Shown here piece after piece: positions 6,115-8,899 of a stretch of DNA of 8,899 bases. The DNA is from an uncultured Capnocytophaga sp. (GTDB taxonomy: Bacteria; Bacteroidota; Bacteroidia; Flavobacteriales; Flavobacteriaceae), in assembly GCA_905372595.1 (NCBI GenBank), contig CAJPPS010000044.1, positions 1-8,899 on the forward strand. The letters are read 5' to 3'. The notes below the pieces were generated by a model that made no database searches, was not told the DNA's origin, and worked only from the letters and a program-made list of their open reading frames with translations. Each line of letters opens with the position of its first letter. Position 1 is the first letter of the stretch. A program made the position numbers and the translations under genes.

Positions 6115-6813
6115 TTATCTAGCACCGCCCATTGCGGAAAGCATACCACCATATACGTTATTGAGGGATCTCAAATGTTCTTTAAATGAATTAACTTGTG
6201 CGTTCAAAGAGTTAAGATTATCCACCATACCTTCTTGAGCATTTACCTGAAGTTCAGTTCTTTCAAGCTGAATACGATAAAGAGAGTTAAGGGCTTCAAG
6301 TTGTACAGCAGCAGTAGTAAGCTCTTCACCATATTTGTGAGTAGAAGCCACTGCATCAGCTGCAGGTCCTATATTCTTAGCTGCTCCTTCGAAGCTACGG
6401 ATACTTCTAGCCAAAGAGTTCATTAATTCAGCATCAATATGAGCTTCTCTTAAGAGATTATCTAATTTCTCAGATAATGATTCGCGAAGCACTCGGTCTT
6501 CTTGGCCCTGAGGAGCTGCTAATTGTTGTACTCCACCTGCATTGAAGTTAAGTTGTCTAGGTTCCCCTCCTGCTAGTTCAGGGAATACACGTGTCCAGTC
6601 TAATCCTTCTTCTATAGGCTCGAAAGCTGCAATAGCGAAGATAAGAGCCTCAGTAAGTAGCCCTATCGCTAAGAGAGTTCCCCCACCTACTTTAACAGGA
6701 CCTAGAGGAAGTTCCCAGTGAAGAATTTTGAAAAGAGCCCCAATAATTACCACAGAAGCTCCCAAACCATAAACCATATTCATGATTTTTTTTGACGTCT
6801 TTGACTTTGCCAT
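6115..6813 (-). CDS. gldL: Gliding motor/T9SS protein GldL
   Basis: GldL is an inner-membrane protein that forms the pentameric proton channel around the GldM helices. Two transmembrane helices are visible: about 13-31 (NMVYGLGASVVIIGALFKI) and about 43-65 (GGGTLLAIGLLTEALIFAI). Glu55 in the second helix lies in the GLLTEALIFAI motif and corresponds to the essential membrane glutamate (Glu49) described for F. johnsoniae. The short HWELPLGPVKV loop between the helices is typical. Residues 66-232 are cytoplasmic and largely helical, with likely coiled coil from about 105 onward. At 232 aa it is slightly longer than the F. johnsoniae protein (about 215). It sits 45 bp after gldK and 43 bp before gldM in the conserved order. 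Confidence 0.95.
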   Translation of the reverse strand: MAKSKTSKKIMNMVYGLGASVVIIGALFKILHWELPLGPVKVGGGTLLAIGLLTEALIFAIAAFEPIEEGLDWTRVFPELAGGEPRQLNFNAGGVQQLAAPQGQEDRVLRESLSEKLDNLLREAHIDAELMNSLARSIRSFEGAAKNIGPAADAVASTHKYGEELTTAAVQLEALNSLYRIQLERTELQVNAQEGMVDNLNSLNAQVNSFKEHLRSLNNVYGGMLSAMGGAR

Positions 6814-6858
6814 TTCTACTTTGTTTAATTTTTGTTATTTACTAATTTTTAATTTTTC

Positions 6859-8244
6859 TTATCTACGATTGGTCAAATTTCCTTTCTTAGTATCAATTCG
6901 TTGTACTCCCATAAAGCTTTGTACAGTACGGAAACCTATGTAACTACGAGCTGAATCCTGATACTCATAATCACGAGTAGCAACTTGGGTATAGAAAGCA
7001 ACATCTTTCCAAGAACCTCCACGAATAACTTTACGTTTATTCTCCTTATCATTAGCATTCGGGTTCATTGAGGACATATATTCATATGAATTAGAATCAT
7101 AAGAAGTATTTGTCCATTCAGATACGTTCCCTGCCATATTATAGAGGTTATATCCATTAGGATGGTATGACTTAGCTTCTACAGTGTAAAGTGCATTATC
7201 GGCGGCATAGTCTCCACGTGAAGGCTTGAAGTTTGCCATAAAGCAGGCTTTGCTATCAGTAGAATAGGGACCTCCCCAAGGATAAGTAGCTCCTTCCAAT
7301 CCCCCACGAGCTGCAAATTCCCATTCTGCTTCAGTAGGTAAGCGGAAAGCATTAACATCTTTCTTCTTTTTCGCTTTCTGGAAAGAATTTTTGTAAAGGG
7401 TACGCCATTCACAAAAAGCCTTTGCTTGTCTCCAAGAAACTCCTACTACTGGATACTCACTATAAGCATAGTGCCAAAAATAGTCATTGTGCATAGGCTC
7501 ATTATAGGAATAGTTAAAGTCCTTAATCCACACTGTAGTATCAGGATATATTTTAACTATTTCCTCTTTTATAAAGTCTTTACGACCTTTCTTATGAGAA
7601 CGAGCTGCGGCTTCTATATCCATCCACTGATATTTGAAAACAAGTTTTTCAACATCTAATGGGCGTCTTCCATTGTAAGTCTCCTCAATAGGTACATACA
7701 TAGAATCCATTACTTCCACATAATGTTCATCAGGATACTTCTGCTTATCCCAAATAAGTTTTACCTTTCTATTAATCTTACGGCTTTCAGGATTATCTTT
7801 ATCACCATAATTTTCATACATATACTTGTCATAGGCAGTCATCTTCTCTTGGTCAGTATCCAGAAAAGCATATTTACCTATTCCTTCACCACCTGCTGAT
7901 TGTCCGCTTTCTTCAGCCATAATAGCTAACTTACGACGTACAATAGAGTCACGTACCCAATTGACAAACTGACGATACTCTGCATTGGTGATCTCAGTAT
8001 CATCCATATAAAAGGGGCTTACAGTTACCGTCTTAGTAGTAGCATCTTCTGTATGTGCTTTATCATAATCGGAACTTCCCATCACAAAAGCACCTCCTGG
8101 CACTAGAGTCATCCCATAAGGTTTAGGTTGTTTCCAGAGACCGCCTTTTTCTCCTACAAGCTCTCCTTGGTCATTCCCTCCCCCACAAGATACCACTAAG
8201 TATCCCATTAGAATAAGTGCTACTTTTTTTAGTTTCAATATCAT
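6859..8244 (-). CDS. gldK: Gliding motility/T9SS lipoprotein GldK
   Basis: GldK is an outer-membrane-associated lipoprotein of 461 aa that builds the periplasmic ring of the type IX secretion system with GldN. A lipoprotein signal peptide (MILKLKKVALILMGYLVVSC) places the lipidated cysteine at residue 20, followed by GGG. The remainder is a formylglycine-generating-enzyme/sulfatase-modifying-factor fold: GMTLVPGGAFVMGS (44-57), FYMDDTEITNAEYRQFVNW (78-96), GVSWRQAKAFCEWR (268-281), RLPTEAEWEFAARGG (301-315), GNVSEWT (372-378), VIRGGSW (406-412) and RSYIGFR (433-439). In GldK this fold is thought to be structural rather than catalytic. The long charged insert at about 100-260 is characteristic. 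It is the first of the four gld genes. The 112-bp gap upstream holds no clear TAnnTTTG promoter and no terminator, so read-through from the PAS gene is possible. Confidence 0.95.
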   Translation of the reverse strand: MILKLKKVALILMGYLVVSCGGGNDQGELVGEKGGLWKQPKPYGMTLVPGGAFVMGSSDYDKAHTEDATTKTVTVSPFYMDDTEITNAEYRQFVNWVRDSIVRRKLAIMAEESGQSAGGEGIGKYAFLDTDQEKMTAYDKYMYENYGDKDNPESRKINRKVKLIWDKQKYPDEHYVEVMDSMYVPIEETYNGRRPLDVEKLVFKYQWMDIEAAARSHKKGRKDFIKEEIVKIYPDTTVWIKDFNYSYNEPMHNDYFWHYAYSEYPVVGVSWRQAKAFCEWRTLYKNSFQKAKKKKDVNAFRLPTEAEWEFAARGGLEGATYPWGGPYSTDSKACFMANFKPSRGDYAADNALYTVEAKSYHPNGYNLYNMAGNVSEWTNTSYDSNSYEYMSSMNPNANDKENKRKVIRGGSWKDVAFYTQVATRDYEYQDSARSYIGFRTVQSFMGVQRIDTKKGNLTNRR

Positions 8245-8356
8245 AATCTACAATATTATTTAACGGGTCCACGGTAAGTACTTTATTCTCTTCCATAAGA
8301 CACCTTAAAAGTCGTTTAATTTTTCACGAAATGGTTTTATAAAGCTTCTTTGAAAC

Positions 8357-8872
8357 TTATTTGAATTCCAAGATTACATCCTCTATATAAGTGATATAAT
8401 CTTTTCCTTGTTCTTTAAGGAATTGTTCAAAATATTTCTCACCTGCCTCTATTCCTCCAGCTTGCTCTACCTGCTGAATTTTTTGATAAAGAGGTGCTAT
8501 ATATTTCTCAATAGTTTGTTCAGGTACAGAGGTTCTACGCCCCATATAGTTAATAATCTGACCACTTGGATCACGAATAATATCGAAATCGGTAATTACC
8601 CAATAATATTCTCCAGATTTTGCTAAATTCTTAACAATTGCGTGGAAATTAATCCCTTTTTGGATATTATCCCAAAGAATTTTAAATATGGTTTTAGGCA
8701 TATCTGGGTGACGAATCACACTGTGAGGCTTCCCTACAAGCTCTGCTTCTGTATATCCAGAAACATCCATAAATACCTGATTCACATACTCTATTGTCCC
8801 TTTAGCATCGGTTTTACTCATAATGGTTTTGGACTTATCCCAACCCACTTCTTTATTTACTGGTGTACTCAT
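8357..8872 (-). CDS. Stand-alone Aer-type PAS domain protein
   Basis: A 171-aa soluble protein made of one PAS domain (about 14-115) and a helical C-terminal tail (about 116-171). The PAS part closely resembles the sensor domain of the aerotaxis receptor Aer: GTIEYVNQVFMDVSGYTEAEL (24-45, split as GTIEYVNQVF and SGYTEAEL), GKPHSVIRHPDMPKTIF (47-63), and IVKNLAKSGEYYWV (79-92). The Arg, His and Asp of IRHPDMP (Arg54, His55, Asp57) and Asn31 match positions I recall as important for FAD binding in Aer, so a flavin redox sensor is likely. There is no HAMP, methyl-accepting, kinase, GGDEF or DNA-binding domain, so the output must go through a partner. It lies 112 bp upstream of gldK in the same direction. 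The ATG at 8872 is close to the window edge; the TTTGC at 8899-8895 could be the end of a -7 box. Confidence 0.88.
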   Translation of the reverse strand: MSTPVNKEVGWDKSKTIMSKTDAKGTIEYVNQVFMDVSGYTEAELVGKPHSVIRHPDMPKTIFKILWDNIQKGINFHAIVKNLAKSGEYYWVITDFDIIRDPSGQIINYMGRRTSVPEQTIEKYIAPLYQKIQQVEQAGGIEAGEKYFEQFLKEQGKDYITYIEDVILEFK

Positions 8873-8899
8873 AAATCTAAATTATTTATTCGGCGCAAA

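Noticed and set aside
8171..8296. A 41-codon frame (starting MEENKVLTVDPLNN) on the minus strand across the gap before gldK and the first 74 bases of gldK.
   Set aside because: It overlaps the gldK signal-peptide coding region out of frame, has no family resemblance and no promoter. It could be a leader peptide, but nothing beyond the open frame supports it.
8245..8356. Search for a promoter or terminator between the PAS gene and gldK.
   Set aside because: No TAnnTTTG box with a spaced TTG was found; the nearest (TAATATTG) has a mismatch and no -33 partner. No convincing hairpin with a T run was seen.
1..8899. tRNA or rRNA genes, CRISPR arrays, insertion sequences or attachment sites.
   Set aside because: No cloverleaf or rRNA-like stretches, no regularly spaced direct repeats, and no transposase or integrase frames with terminal inverted repeats were seen on either strand.

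Overview
All recognisable genes lie on the minus strand, so the window reads from right to left. The gldK-gldL-gldM-gldN cluster marks a member of the Bacteroidota with a type IX secretion and gliding apparatus. AT-rich spacers, promoters of the form TTG-N19/20-TAnnTTTG and the absence of Shine-Dalgarno sites agree with this. Protein style and the short GTTAGTC-type repeats suggest Flavobacteriaceae, possibly Capnocytophaga; the genus is a guess.

Right block (8899 to 3552): a stand-alone Aer-like PAS protein (8872-8357) precedes gldK, gldL, gldM and gldN, which run head to tail with 13-45 bp gaps and end at a strong intrinsic terminator (3584-3552). GldL and GldM form the proton-driven inner-membrane motor. 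GldK and GldN form the periplasmic/outer-membrane ring of the same machine.

Middle (3527 to 2285): a single-gene unit, threonine ammonia-lyase (ilvA type with one C-terminal ACT domain), with its own Bacteroidota-type promoter.

Intergenic 2284-2003: the most unusual stretch. A near-perfect promoter (TTG-N19-TACATTTG) drives a leader of about 170 nt. The leader contains a possible 16-codon ORF, a long imperfect hairpin and a terminator-like hairpin. The 3' arm of the first hairpin can also pair, over 10 bp with one bulge, with the 5' arm of the second. That is the layout of a transcription attenuator, although a free-standing small RNA with its own terminator is an alternative.

Left block (2002 to 1): three closely spaced genes downstream of that leader. 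They encode a very basic protein of unknown function, peptide chain release factor H (PrfH, a ribosome-rescue factor with a GGQ motif) and a partial protein with a HEAT-like helical segment that runs off the window. In other bacteria prfH usually sits next to an RtcB RNA ligase gene and the pair acts on damaged ribosomes; no rtcB is visible here. A five-unit heptamer repeat forms the end of prfH and the whole spacer to the next gene. The proposed logic is that the leader senses translation state and controls a ribosome-rescue operon. This is inference.
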